Positions 34,251-45,700 of a stretch of DNA of 64,000 nucleotides are shown in pieces (position 1 is the stretch's first letter; every line of letters begins with the position of its first letter). The stretch spans positions 248,001 to 312,000 of the forward strand of contig JAVXUO010000239.1 of the NCBI GenBank assembly GCA_033065855.1, read 5' to 3'. Made by a program: the position numbers and the translations under genes. This DNA comes from Escallonia rubra. Its lineage: Eukaryota > Streptophyta > Magnoliopsida > Escalloniales > Escalloniaceae. The notes beneath the pieces were generated by a model. It saw only the letters and a list, made by a program, of their open reading frames with translations, ran no database searches and was not told the origin of the DNA.

Positions 34251-36154
34251 ATGCCGTTCAAGTGCTTAGGGTGCGAGCTTATGGGAATAAGAGATGGAAC
34301 TGAGAGCAAGTCGAGAAGGCGAGCGGAGAGAAAATGTGGGCTTGGGCGTGGGAGCTCTTATATTGCTCCTGAAACGGAGAGGTCTCCACCTCCGTCTGCA
34401 TCGGTTGAACAAAGCAGGTGGGCAAATATGCCTCCTGAGTTGCTTCTTGACATAATCAGGAGGTTGGAAGCCAGCGAGACCACGTGGCCTGCGCGGCGGG
34501 ACATGGTTTCTTGTGCAGCGGTTTGCCGTACATGGAGGGAAACAACGAAAGAGGTTGTTAGGACTCCTGAGCAGTGCGGGTTGCTCACCTTCCCCGTGTC
34601 GTTGAAACAAGTAATGCTCTACCCTATAGTTTCTTGTAGTAATATTTTACTTCACGTATGGCGTCTAGAGTTTTTTTTTTTCCTTTTCCTTTTGCTCTAA
34701 TACGTGAATTTTATTAGCCGGGACCAAGAGATGCTCCTATTCAGTGTTATATAAAGAGGGAAAGGGCGACTTCAACGTATCGGTTGTATCTTGGCCTGAG
34801 CCCTGGTAAATAGCATTATACTTTCTTGGTTGGGTTGTTATTGGTACTGTCGTACTTGTTATTGTATGCTAGTTCCTTTCTTGGCTAATTGTTGCAGATA
34901 TGTTTGAAGGATTTTTTCCTATTCATTAGCAAGTTCCTTAATATGTAGTTTTACATTTCGATCATATTGCAGAGGGAATGCTTGTTGTTATCCAAAATTT
35001 TAAAGCCTTATAGCTTTTGTTTGTTTTTTTGTTTATGGAAGAGGCTCCGACATATTATGTGTTAGTAGCTATTTTATGAACTCATGTTCAAATATCCAGT
35101 CAGAGAGGTCCGAGAGGAGATAATTGGATAACTAGTTTTGACATTTGTAACTTAATTTATTTCTCAGCTGAAACTAGTTTTGTAATGATTTTTTGATTTT
35201 AATGCTTAGTCATAAGCCTCTCTAGCTGTATTTATATCGCAGTGATGGTTTTGGTTCAATTACAGCACTGACAGGGAATGCTAGTAAATTGTTGCTGATA
35301 GCGAAAAAGGTCAGAAGGGCCACCCACACAGAATTTATAATATCCTTGGTAGCAGATGATTTTTCTCGGGACAGCGATACTTATGTCGGGAAGCTGAGGT
35401 TAGCTTCATGGTTGCCCTCTTTTTAGCAAAATGATTAAACATATTAAACAAGTTATTGCCTTTTCATGCTTTGAAACTTGTGTTCAGGTCCAATTTCCTT
35501 GGTACCAAGTTTGTTGTTCAAGAAAGTCAGGCTCCATCTGACCCTACAATCCAATTTACTGGTTGCTCACATCGAAAGGTCAATCTGAAGAAGGGATCCC
35601 CGAGGTTACCAGTTGCTAATTGCACTGTGGCCACCATATCTTATGAGCTCAATATTTTACGTACCAGAGGACCAAGGAGAATGCAGTGCACCATGCACCT
35701 GATTCCCTTGTCTGCAATTGAGGAAGGCGGGAGAGCCCCTACTCCAGAAACATTTGGGAGTTTCCTTAATAAAAAATTATCTCTCTTGTCAGTTTCGAAA
35801 GCCAAAAACCAAGGATCTAGCTCCACTAGTCCCACTGAACCACTGGAGTCAATCTGCAACCGTGGAGATCCACTGATTCTAAAGAATAAAGCCCCTAGAT
35901 GGCATGAGCAATTGCAATGTTGGTGCCTAAATTTTAAAGGACGTGTTACAGTGGCCTCAGTTAAGAACTTTCAGCTAGTGGCATCTGTTGGGCCTTCCCA
36001 AAATGTTCCAGCTGCAGAACAAGAGAAAGTGATACTACAATTTGGAAAGATTGGGAAAGACATATTTACTATGGATTTTCGGTACCCTCTCTCTGCCTTC
36101 CATGCCTTCGCTACCTGTTTAAGCAGTTTTGACACTAAACCGGCATGTGAATAA
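34251..36154 (+). CDS. Tubby-like F-box protein (TULP/TLP family)
   Basis: Exons 34251-34610, 34718-34805, 35266-35398 and 35488-36154 join in frame to 415 residues. An F-box lies near residues 57-105 ([17 protein letters not shown]...AAVCRTWRE), and the C-terminal tubby domain runs from about 115 to the end. Tubby signatures include [87 protein letters not shown] and [20 protein letters not shown], ending DTKPACE. Plant TLPs bind membrane phosphoinositides through the tubby barrel and SCF complexes through the F-box. The N-terminus ([16 protein letters not shown]) differs from the common SFRSIVRDVRDGFGSLS start, pointing to a divergent subgroup. The 5' end of exon 1 rests on the only in-frame Met with a plausible context. 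An ATG at 34239 lies four codons upstream. Confidence 0.93.
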
Positions 36155-36659
36155 CCTTACCTCTTCCTATCGCGGGCCACTTAAATTTAGCTTCTCTGAA
36201 AGTGGGTTGTACATATTCTCTCCGGCGGAAGCTCGTTTGGCGTTTCCCTCTGTCATCAGTGAGGGCCGCCTTGAGGTGCTACACTAATTTGTATCATGGC
36301 AGCAACCAGCGTAGCTTTTATCTGCAGAATGGCAGTCGTGTGTGACTTCAGCACTACAACATATTTAGGTCTAACTTTGCAGGAAGTTAGGAAGCCCTTT
36401 TAGTTCGAAGGGATCTCTTTTTAGCTTGTACATTTGTATCTTGTTTAATCTGATTTTTATATTTCAATGCAAATTATGTTGTACAGGATGCATTATTGAC
36501 AATTGTCCATTTATTTGCAACACCAGAATACAATGAAAAGTAGGATCATCGCATCCTTATTGGTTACCAATTACTATAGTGTTATTACGATGTACATATC
36601 ATGTCACATAGGGAGAATTGCAAATTTATTGTAATCTCACTTCTTCAGAGAACATCTTT

Positions 36660-38684
36660 CTAGTCATCTTTACCATTCTCCGGGCAGCTATGGTGGCAAC
36701 CATGACGTCGAGGCTTTTCAGGATTATCTGGGTCAGAATCACTTGATTCGATGAAGAGCCCTCTGAGGCATCTCCTTCGGACTGCGGGATCATAAGTGAG
36801 CTTCTGTGCTGGGGTAATTTCGAATTCTGCCTTGTGTGCAGCAAGGGACTCTGTTCTATTACTTGGCTTCGTGGGTTCTGTTTGTTTACGAGAGAGAAGC
36901 AGTCGGACACCAGGATTGCCTTCGGTAATGGAACTGTTGAACATTATTGAATTGTTAATACCCTGTATATTGCTGTTTATAAACTCTTTTGTTGTCTGAT
37001 CTCGATTATTTGCATCTTTCGACCATCTTCCTTTGGAGCTTCCTTCTCCATCAGTTGGGGCTTCGGCACTCTCATCGAGATTGACCTTATAACCTCTGTG
37101 AATGTGCACCGCTCCTTCTCTTTTGGCCGACTGAGAACCTAGTTGCATAGATGCTCCTCTGTTTTCCCCGGCGAGGGTTATGACGCTTACCAGTTTGCCC
37201 TCAATGGGATTCCTTGGGTGGGCGATAGCCATTTTATGAGCAAACTTTGAAATGTCTTCCATGATCTCTTTGTGCAGCTGAACTCGTTCTCCATTGGGTA
37301 TAGCTGGCTTTTGACGAGCTCCACCAACCGGGCTTTTGTCCTTGTTATTTGAAATGACGGTTTTGGGTAGTTTTGCAGGAGAGATGGAGGTACTTAACAT
37401 TTCCTTTCTGCCAATAAACTCGTGCTTTTCCAGTTGTTTTGGTTCCTCTTGAAATGCCACACTTGGCGGTTCTTTGGTATGTTCATTTGAGCGTGATGCC
37501 TCGGTTGAAAGCTCGGTGACCCTCTTCTGCTTTTCTTCCTCGTTGGCCCTTTGTACCTCTTGCTTCCATTCCTCAGTTTCCTCGGGCTTTGCACCTGATT
37601 CTGGAAGGGGCTTACGGTTGGAACCGCTTGGAGAAGAATTTCTCTTCTGTGGTGGGGAAGCCATCTCTTTAGCCACTGAAGCTGGTGCAATCGCTTCAAC
37701 CATTCCCAAGTCTTTTGCCGGTGGTGTTGCAATCACATTGGGCTGGATGATTGTTTCAGGGGGGGGTTGGTCGACGGGTTTGGAGACAGTTTCAGATTTT
37801 GTCTCCAGCCTGGATTGAGCCTCTAGTGATTGTTCTAGAGGCTCTACTGACTTCGTGTCTTCTTTTTCAGAGCCAGATGGTTTGGGCTCATTGATAATGG
37901 GGGGAGGCCGAGTCTCCTGTTGAGTTGTGGGTTGTAATGTTTCCACTGGAGAGGCGGGTTGAGAAGCTGCTTCTCTTGTTGGTTCCATTTTGGTGGCTGC
38001 GAGAGAAGGAGATGAAGGCAATGAAGACCTTTCTCCTGGCTGTGTGGCCAAACGGGATGGCGATCGAGGTTCTGATGCTGTTTGAGATGTTACTTGGGAT
38101 TGGGGAGCTGGGCGAGATGGGGATGATAACAGCGTGCCAGCTCGTGGTTGAGGGGTTGCACCTCGAGAAGGTGAGGAAAGCTGAGCAGCAGCTGGGGATT
38201 GGGTTGTTGCACGAGAGGGTGGTGCTGGTTGAGAAGAGACCTGAATGCTTCGACGAGGTGGTGACGAGGGTTGAGACCCTGTTCTTGCTGATGCTTGACC
38301 TTGGGTAGGAGGGGTTTGTGATGGGGCTATCCCTGCGGGTCTGAACGGTGGCCTCTGAGCAGTTGTGGGGATAGACGGTTGAGTTTCCACCGTAGGTTGG
38401 GTTGTCGGCGCAGGGGCTTGGATGGTGGTTGACTGCGCCTCATCCCTTGGCAATGGCTGAGCTTGGGGAGGAGGAGGGGGTTGTGCCAGTGCTAGCCCTG
38501 AAGGCCTGAATGGTGGCCTCCGAACTGGAACTGCTGGGGTAGGTTGAGTTGTGGGGGCTGGGGCTTGGGTGGTGGAGGGCCGCAGAGGAGCTGCAGGGCG
38601 AGGAGGAGGAGCTGCGGGGCGAGGAGAGGGTGTAGATGACACTAACCAAGGTAACCGAAAGCGAAATCCCTTTTGTTCTGCCAT
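36660..38684 (-). CDS. Proline-rich protein of unknown function, 674 aa, single exon
   Basis: One open frame of 674 residues starts at MAEQKGFRFRLPWLVSSTPS. An open frame extends 35 codons upstream but without coding character, so this Met is chosen. The N-terminal ~270 residues are low-complexity, rich in Pro, Ala, Ser, Thr and Gln with repeated RPPFRP and SSPSR-like blocks. The middle is Glu/Lys-rich and probably disordered or coiled. The C-terminal ~180 residues look conserved: EIMEDISKFAHKMAIAHP, VHIHRGYKVN, FINSNIQGINNSIMFNSSIT, NPGVRLLLSR and DPAVRRRCLRGLFIESSDSD. I recall uncharacterised plant proteins with the NxNxQGINNSI block but know no function. It has no signal peptide or membrane segment. 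Its stop codon lies about 500 bp from the convergent tubby-like stop codon. Confidence 0.82.
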   Translation of the reverse strand: MAEQKGFRFRLPWLVSSTPSPRPAAPPPRPAAPLRPSTTQAPAPTTQPTPAVPVRRPPFRPSGLALAQPPPPPQAQPLPRDEAQSTTIQAPAPTTQPTVETQPSIPTTAQRPPFRPAGIAPSQTPPTQGQASARTGSQPSSPPRRSIQVSSQPAPPSRATTQSPAAAQLSSPSRGATPQPRAGTLLSSPSRPAPQSQVTSQTASEPRSPSRLATQPGERSSLPSSPSLAATKMEPTREAASQPASPVETLQPTTQQETRPPPIINEPKPSGSEKEDTKSVEPLEQSLEAQSRLETKSETVSKPVDQPPPETIIQPNVIATPPAKDLGMVEAIAPASVAKEMASPPQKRNSSPSGSNRKPLPESGAKPEETEEWKQEVQRANEEEKQKRVTELSTEASRSNEHTKEPPSVAFQEEPKQLEKHEFIGRKEMLSTSISPAKLPKTVISNNKDKSPVGGARQKPAIPNGERVQLHKEIMEDISKFAHKMAIAHPRNPIEGKLVSVITLAGENRGASMQLGSQSAKREGAVHIHRGYKVNLDESAEAPTDGEGSSKGRWSKDANNRDQTTKEFINSNIQGINNSIMFNSSITEGNPGVRLLLSRKQTEPTKPSNRTESLAAHKAEFEITPAQKLTYDPAVRRRCLRGLFIESSDSDPDNPEKPRRHGCHHSCPENGKDD

Positions 38685-40054
38685 AATGGTTACAATTCGA
38701 TGAATGAAATAAAAGCAGTTTGCTATCCAGCGTGCAGTGATGGGTGGCATAAATAGGTCTGTTTTTGATACCTTGGAAAGTGTTTGCAAGTGGCTTGGGA
38801 TTCTTCATTTGCTTGTCATCTTACTTTCACTGCTCTCTTTTGCCTTTGTTTGGGACAACTTTTGGTTTGAGAAATGTGAGATTCTCCGAGTAGATTTTAC
38901 TTCTATGGCAGGGTTAGCATCACAGAGCAGTTTCTTTTAGGTTTCTTCTTCTTCTTTGGACATATTGAAGGCTTCTAATGGACATTGGTTCAGCTTGTTA
39001 TGGTGCAGTGCACATACTTTTACTTTCCCCAAAAGGCATCCCAAGTATATTAGTTGCGTAAATGTAGCTTGGCGTTGAATAATAGTACTACTATATGGTA
39101 CCACGGGATACTCGTCAACGTTTATTTCCATACACACCAAGTAAAAAAGGAAGAGGGGGAGCAGGGCTGCAACAGCAGTTGCTTATAGTTCGACGTTATC
39201 CAGATTCGATAGCAGAGAAAAAAGTACTCGTAATGTGGGAAAGAGACTTGAATATGTACGAATGACACGATGTGATTGTAAAACTTGATCTCATATTGTC
39301 AAGGAATTCCTTCCAACTCATTAGTTTTAATTTGTTTGTTGTGCACGTCGTTCGTCAACATTGTCGTGAATATCTACTTGTTATGTTATTTATAACAGAG
39401 GCGTCATATTTACTTTTACATTTTTTTTTTTTAAAGTCGAACACCCAAAAGATTTTGTTCATTTTTGGAGCACTTTTGCTACAGTAGTTGAGGTCCCTTG
39501 CTCCAGTCAAGCTCAGATTGTACATACCCTGTTGGGAGGAAAATGCTAATGTCGAGGTAGCTTAAACTTTGGTTTGTGGCCTAAACATTACACCTAAGGC
39601 GAATCCACTCCATGTTAACCACAAACAAAACAAAACAAAACTAAACTAAACAATAAAGTGTAGTACAGCTGAGCTTGGCAAGGAGAATGTAAACCCTGTT
39701 TAAAGCTTGTAGATTTGCCTAAGTATGAACCTAAAAGAGCCACACCATTTGTCAGCAGCACTTTTCTTGCATTCCTGCTAAGAGAAGCAATTACCAGAGC
39801 AAAGCTTGTAATCTGATAAAACATTATATTACATAGCCTAATCATTCAAGAAAAGAACACATCCATGCACATCCTAGCACGCCACTGCAGGGAAGGTATC
39901 CTTCTTCTCCATTTAATTGCCACTATTGCAGCCCCATGTCTTCAACCGAAGGTTCACCGTAGGGAGCGCTCTCAACTCTGAAGTTCAACCTCTTTGCCGT
40001 CAACTGCTGCTTGGGTCTCACAGAACTATAAACAATTAAATTTACAGGGCTAAA
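38685..40054. other. Divergent intergenic region
   Basis: This lies between two divergent genes, the proline-rich protein (-) and the CBS protein (+), and so contains both promoters. No TATA box was fixed with confidence. An acceptor-like TTTACAG at 40042-40048, a few bases before the CBS start codon, suggests a leader intron. No other gene was recognised. Confidence 0.4.
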
Positions 40055-41123
40055 ATGCAAGGTCTTGGTCAAGCAGTGAGATTATGCCAGGAAGCCTTAG
40101 CCGTTGCAGTTTTGCGGCATTCATCTGTGAGAAATACAGCTGAAATTCGAAAAGCGTCTCGCTGTGGGTGTGTTACCTCTTCCCTGCCAATTCAAGACAA
40201 GGCATCCGAGGATAAGGTGGAAGCAGAACCCTCCACGATGCAGCACAAAGGACTGGAAAATACGACGGTGGCAGAAGTACTAATGACCAAGGGAGAAGAA
40301 AAAGTTGGGTCATGGCTCTGGTGCCGCTCTGATGACAGTGTGTATGATGCTGTGAAGCAAGTAAGCTTCTTCACCTTCATATGCACATGAATAGATTAAA
40401 TTCACTAGGTGCGGTTCTCAAACTGGCATTGCAGATGGCACATAACAATATCGGCTCTCTGGTGGTTCTAAAGTCTGGAGATCAAGATCTCATCGCAGGA
40501 ATTATCACAGAAAGAGGTAACAGATTGCACGCTCAATTATAATAAAAGCTTCAGAATTCTGTGCTAGAAACGGTGTCAAAATGGACGACACAACGTGTCA
40601 GTTCAACTTGAAACTCTTGTGCATATTTTTTATGGTGAAATGGATGAAAACAGACTATTTGAGGAAGGTGGTTGTGCAAGACCGGTCATCAAAATATACT
40701 AGAGTTGCGGAAATCATGACTGACCAGGTTATTGCTTGCTATCCTTCTATAGATTCTCCTTCTCAGGACATACGCTTCTCTCTGATTTCTTGTCCTTCCC
40801 TAACATTCGAGCTTCAACAGAACAAGCTGATAACAGTGACATCCGATACAAACATTCTTCATGCAATGCAGCTGATGACAGGTAAGCTTCTATGTTTCAA
40901 ATAGGTGCACAAGGAACAATTATAAGAACATGGGATTGTCATCTTATATCTACACAAAACAACCTTCTTGCTGTTCACAGAAAATCAGGTACGCCATGCC
41001 CCAGTCATAGACGGAAGGATCGTAGGCATGATTTCTATTGTAGATGTTGTCCGAGCTGTGGTGGAGCAGCAAAGCGGGGAAGTGAAACAACTGAATGAGT
41101 TTATAAAGGGAGGTTACTATTAA
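40055..41123 (+). CDS. CBS-domain protein, CBSX3-like (mitochondrial)
   Basis: Exons 40055-40360, 40435-40516, 40654-40727, 40821-40881 and 40981-41123 join in frame to 221 residues. The start MQGLGQAVRLCQEALAVAVL, with Arg and no acids, fits a mitochondrial presequence. Two CBS motifs form one Bateman module: SWLWCRSDDSVYDAVKQMAH...NIGSLVVL...AGIITERDYLRKVVV and RVAEIMTDQNKLITVTSDTN...HAMQLMTENQVRHAPVIDGR...GMISIVDVVRAVVEQQ. The C-terminus LNEFIKGGYY matches the family. CBSX3 proteins of Arabidopsis act in mitochondria, where they bind adenine nucleotides and modulate the o-type thioredoxin system. The gene assignment is by remembered similarity, and the paralogue number is not certain. All introns are short (74-137 bp). 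Confidence 0.92.
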
Positions 41124-42103
41124 AATCTCATAAGAGCTTTACACAGCTTTACGACGTAAATGTTATTACCACGCTGATTCCTGAATTCGTCTGAACTCAT
41201 GTATGTTATGAACATCGATACACCTGGAAAAATAAGGATGCTTCTCAATCCTAGTTCAGGACAAACATTCGAAACAATTGCAACTGCCAACTACTATAAC
41301 CATTGCATACGTGCAACTGAATTTTCGTTGCTTATAGAAAGCCAGACACAATAAACATGAGATTTATGTTTCAAGAAAGGAAATTCAATTTTCCAACTGA
41401 TTATTATTATGTTGTAAAAGGAGCGTATTTCAAGATGGACACTCCATAGTCCACAGTATGCTAACAACATACTTCAGTCTCACCTCCTACATATCAATAT
41501 GATGTACAACTGCTGAAGAATTGCAGTTGTAACGTAATTTTGCAAGTTCTCATGGATTAAGAAGGCAAAATGAAACTCAAAGCAAGTACATACATACATG
41601 CGAAGCTTTTATGCCCAGTGAGCATATCAATTTTTAAGTTGTAACGACCCTGGTTGCTAAGTATCTTGTCAGTTTCGATGATTCAGCTTTCAATGTTACA
41701 AGGAATGGCTCTCTAATACAATGCAGCATACTTGGACTAACTCTTCATTCTCATTACCACGAGGCCATGTGTTTAGCATCATTAAATTGGCAAGATTGCC
41801 ATTTTCAAACGACCAGATCTGAATACTGGGTAGCAATTGCGAACAAGAGAATGCATATCTGTTTTTGCCAATGTACATTGGATGAGCAGAAATGTGATTA
41901 TTGAATTGACGGAGATGCTTCCGTAAGTAGTTAACAACAATAACGCACATAAAAGACAACTAGACACTTCATAAAAGAGGGTCAGCGCATAGCAACTTTT
42001 CATACAGAAACATGTTTTAAATTGTTCTTGGCATGAGAACCATGGCATAACGCGATGACAGAGACAAGTTTCACATAATGACATGCTGAGAGCTCAACTT
42101 ACT
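41124..42103. other. Intergenic, includes CBS-gene 3' UTR
   Basis: The first 100-200 bases are presumably 3' UTR. No coding exon or RNA was recognised before the hAT-like element at 42112. Confidence 0.4.
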
Positions 42104-42111
42104 CCTGCACT

Positions 42112-42745
42112 TAAGGATGGCTTAAGGATGAACACCAAACCGTTCAAACCGATTCGAACCCCTCAAACCGATTAAATCGAACCAATCCAATCTGAACCGT
42201 TCAATCGGTTCACGATTCACATTTTTCAAACCGAACATAACCTAGCTATGATATGTTAATCTATTTTTACTAACATTCATTAATAATTTTCGCATACATG
42301 ATGACCAAGATTTCTTCTATATTTATTCATTCTTTTACATACATCAATAAGCACATATATTTTGAATGTAACAAGATTATATGCAATTTAGAAGAACAAA
42401 ACTTTGATTTTTAATTATTGCTAGATCCAACAGTAGTGTGCAAAGGAACAACTTCTTAAATATTTACTCATGCTTTCACATACATCAATGAGCACATATA
42501 TTTTGAATGTAACAAAGATTATATGCGATTTAGAAGAATAAAACTTTGATTTTTAATTATTGCTAGATCCAACAGTAGTGTGCAAAGGAACAACTGCTTT
42601 AAGTGAGTGCAAACCGATCAAAACCGACGAATCCAAACCGTCCAAACCGATGGTATTTGGTTCGGTTCAGTTCACAATTTTTCAAACTAAGGGGTAATTG
42701 TTCGATTTGTGGTTTGACCCCCAAACCGAACCGTGCTCACCCCTA
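42112..42745. mobile_element. hAT-like MITE next to the PPR gene 3' end
   Basis: A perfect 8-bp duplication CCTGCACT flanks it (42104-42111 and 42746-42753). The right terminus, read inward, is TAGGGGTGAGCACGGTTCGG. The left is TAAGGATGGCT followed by TAAGGATGAACACC, as if the tip were locally duplicated. Subterminal AACCG/CGGTT motifs are numerous at both ends. The middle holds a tandem duplication of about 142 bp (TACATCAATAAGCACATAT in each unit, about 42310-42600). It has no coding capacity. It ends 48 bp from the stop codon of the minus-strand PPR gene. Confidence 0.82.
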
Positions 42746-42793
42746 CCTGCACTCCAGTTCATCGTGCTGGCCAAGCAAAGTTTTGCTACATGA

Positions 42794-45700
42794 CTAAAAC
42801 TTCTTAATTGTTGGTCTCTTGCTCCTCAAGGCTTTAGCTGACGACAAGGATACCCTCAGCCGTTCTGCTGTTGCAAATCCTCTAGCTTCCATCAACCCCT
42901 GCACCCTTTCGGCATCCTGCAGAAATCCACCATCCATAAGCCCAGTAATAACCCTCTCAAATTCTTCTGGCCTCAATTCATCCTTCTTAGCCTCCACAAC
43001 TCCCAAGGCTTGAAGAGCCTTCTTCTCAGCCCCTGCCTTTGCATACATTTCACAGAGGCTAATATGAACCTTAACAGGAGGAGTCTCACCCTGCTCGGCA
43101 ATCTTTCCCAATACGCCTTCAGCTTCATCAATAAGCTGCAACTTACCAAACCAATCCACCAGGACAGAGTACGTAGCAACACCAGGCTCAAATCCATCCG
43201 TCTCAAGCGAGAGCAGAAGATTTAAGGCGTTATCCAATAGGTTTTTCTTCTCATAAGCTGCAATCATGCTAGCCACGCACCTGTCATCAGGTTTGTGTCC
43301 AACTTTAATCATGTGGTCAAAGCTATTCCTCGCCTGATCACACTCACCAACTTGCCCATATGCCTCAACAAGCAATGTACAAGACTCCAAAGTTGGCTGG
43401 AAGCCAGCAAACTGCATAGTGGTAGCAATTCTTTGGGCTCCGTTAATATCACCACGCTGCGCAAATGACTGAAGCAAGCCCATGTAAATCTCATTTGTAG
43501 GCTTAATGTCCCTTGCCTCCATTTCTCTCATCAGTGTCTCACCCAAGTTCGGCTGCCCTGCGTTTACATGGGCCATGATCATAGAGTTGTAGACCCTCAT
43601 GTCTGGTTGAAAGCCTTGGTTCTTCAAGCTCTCAAATGCCTCTTTTGCTCGATCCAGGTTGCCTGCCTTGCCGTACATGTGAACCATAATGGTGGTCGTA
43701 AGAATATCAGGCAGGATGCCCTTATCATTCATCTTCTTCAGAATCCTCTCAGCATCTTGTAAGCGATTCTCTTTAGCATGGGCATCAATGAGCTTTGAGT
43801 AGTCCCGCATGTTTGTTTGAAACGAATCTTCGCTAAGAACAACTTCCGCAATCTAGAAAAAAGCCATTGAACGACCATCATTTTTTTCACTTAATAAGTG
43901 CCACTGAATGACCATCATTTCAGGATAACAGCTCAAATTATTGTTTACTTAATTAGGATCGGCATTTAGCATGGCGAAAAGATATGAAAAGAATCATCTT
44001 AACGATCATGTTCCTACATTTACACGGAATATGCAGGACAGCAAACTAAAATGAATGTGGATGTAGGCTGTAGCAGTGCAAGTCAAAAGTGCAACTGGAA
44101 AAGGTAGAGGAAGGGGGGTAGAGAGAGTTGATAACTGGCCAAGGTAACTTCACAACTCAGTTCCACACAAATGGACGAGTATTTATAGTTAACATTTTCT
44201 ATACAAATAAAAAAAGTGTGGTGAATGATGAGGAGAGTACAAACGATGCACCTCTCCCATGCATCTATCAATATGCATGAAAGAATGCCCCTATGAGAGA
44301 CAAGGAGAAGCTTCTCCCTCCCCCCCCCCCCCCCCCAACACAAAAAAAAAAAAAAAATACCGTTTCGTTCTTCGACGTTTTTCTCCCCCCAACTACACAT
44401 GATCTCAGAATTTTTGTTTCTCATTAATCAAAGAATTTACATTTGGCAAGACTCTAAGATCCAAAAGAAATCAATTCACACGTTCCCAACTTGAGCAGGT
44501 CATGCATCATAACAAACTACCAAAACGCTATATTGACTTCAAGCAGAAATGTTAGGCCAGCAGGAAAGCGGAACAGAAAGAAAAAGGAAATGAGAAACAC
44601 GGAGAGGAAAAAGAACGGTACGACAACAACACTTTTTTTTTTGGCAAAAGGACACCTCCCGTAGACCACTCGCAACGTTCCATAACTGGGGAAAAACCTG
44701 ATCTAAGGAAATCCTCCTTAAGCAGAAGAAAAGAAGAGACATGAAAGAAGAAACCAAACAACTTTAGGAGCCTTTACAACAACTAAAAGCACGCTTGTTT
44801 CTCCCCCATCAAATGAACCACAATATACACAGTGGTGTCAACCTCCAACTTTATGGAACTCTTTGACACCCTCGCCCCTATTCGGCTCAACAAAAGATTT
44901 TTAACCGGACATGGCTTAACTGATCTTGGCTTAAGCTCATGCCATAGCTTTAGCTCAGAAACATTAGGAATCCAATAGACCATAGAGATGCCTAGGAACT
45001 TCTATGCTGCATACATGCAGAAGAAGCTCTTAAAAATAAGCCTTCCCAATGATAGCACCTAACTATATTTTGTGAATAAGTTCGTTTTGCAAATGTGAAC
45101 AGCAAAGCTGTTAATGACGGACGAGGCGATAAGTACTCACCTCCATCCTAGAGGTAACAGGTCAGAGCTAACTGTAGCTGCGAATCGAGAGGTTGCATAT
45201 ACCGAGAAGGTGATCAACCGTAGACATCCCTTACTTATTATGCATAAACAGGTTACCAACCTAAGAATGTCGAGAGAATGAGAACAAGCTATTTTTCTTT
45301 TCAATCGCTCAATAAATAGAAACAAATGCAGGAAAAACAATTATCTCTTATTACACTGTTTCCACGGCTGTAGGCATCGCAGAACCTAAAGTAGACTATT
45401 CAGATCAAAATTTCCAAGCTCATTAGAATAAAGGCTAGAAACTTTCTTGTTCAAAATAGTACTAGTACCTCAAGAAACACATGTTACTAAGATAAATTTC
45501 CATCGAGGCACTAACAGTGCTTCCATAGGAAGGCATGGCATGAGATGTAAAGCTCTCCGAGCCTATAAAAGAAGCAAATCAGGAGTTCTAAACTGAATAA
45601 TTTGTTAGGATTTAGAGCTAGGCGTTATCTTAACGCCTAGCTATAAACCTAACAAGATACGAGCATTTGTAAGCCGGTGAACAGAGTCGTGCTTTAGTGA

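Noticed and set aside
37474-38308. Plus-strand frames of 114 and 127 codons opposite the proline-rich gene
   Set aside because: They are the reverse complement of low-complexity Pro/Ser/Thr codons, and composition explains them.
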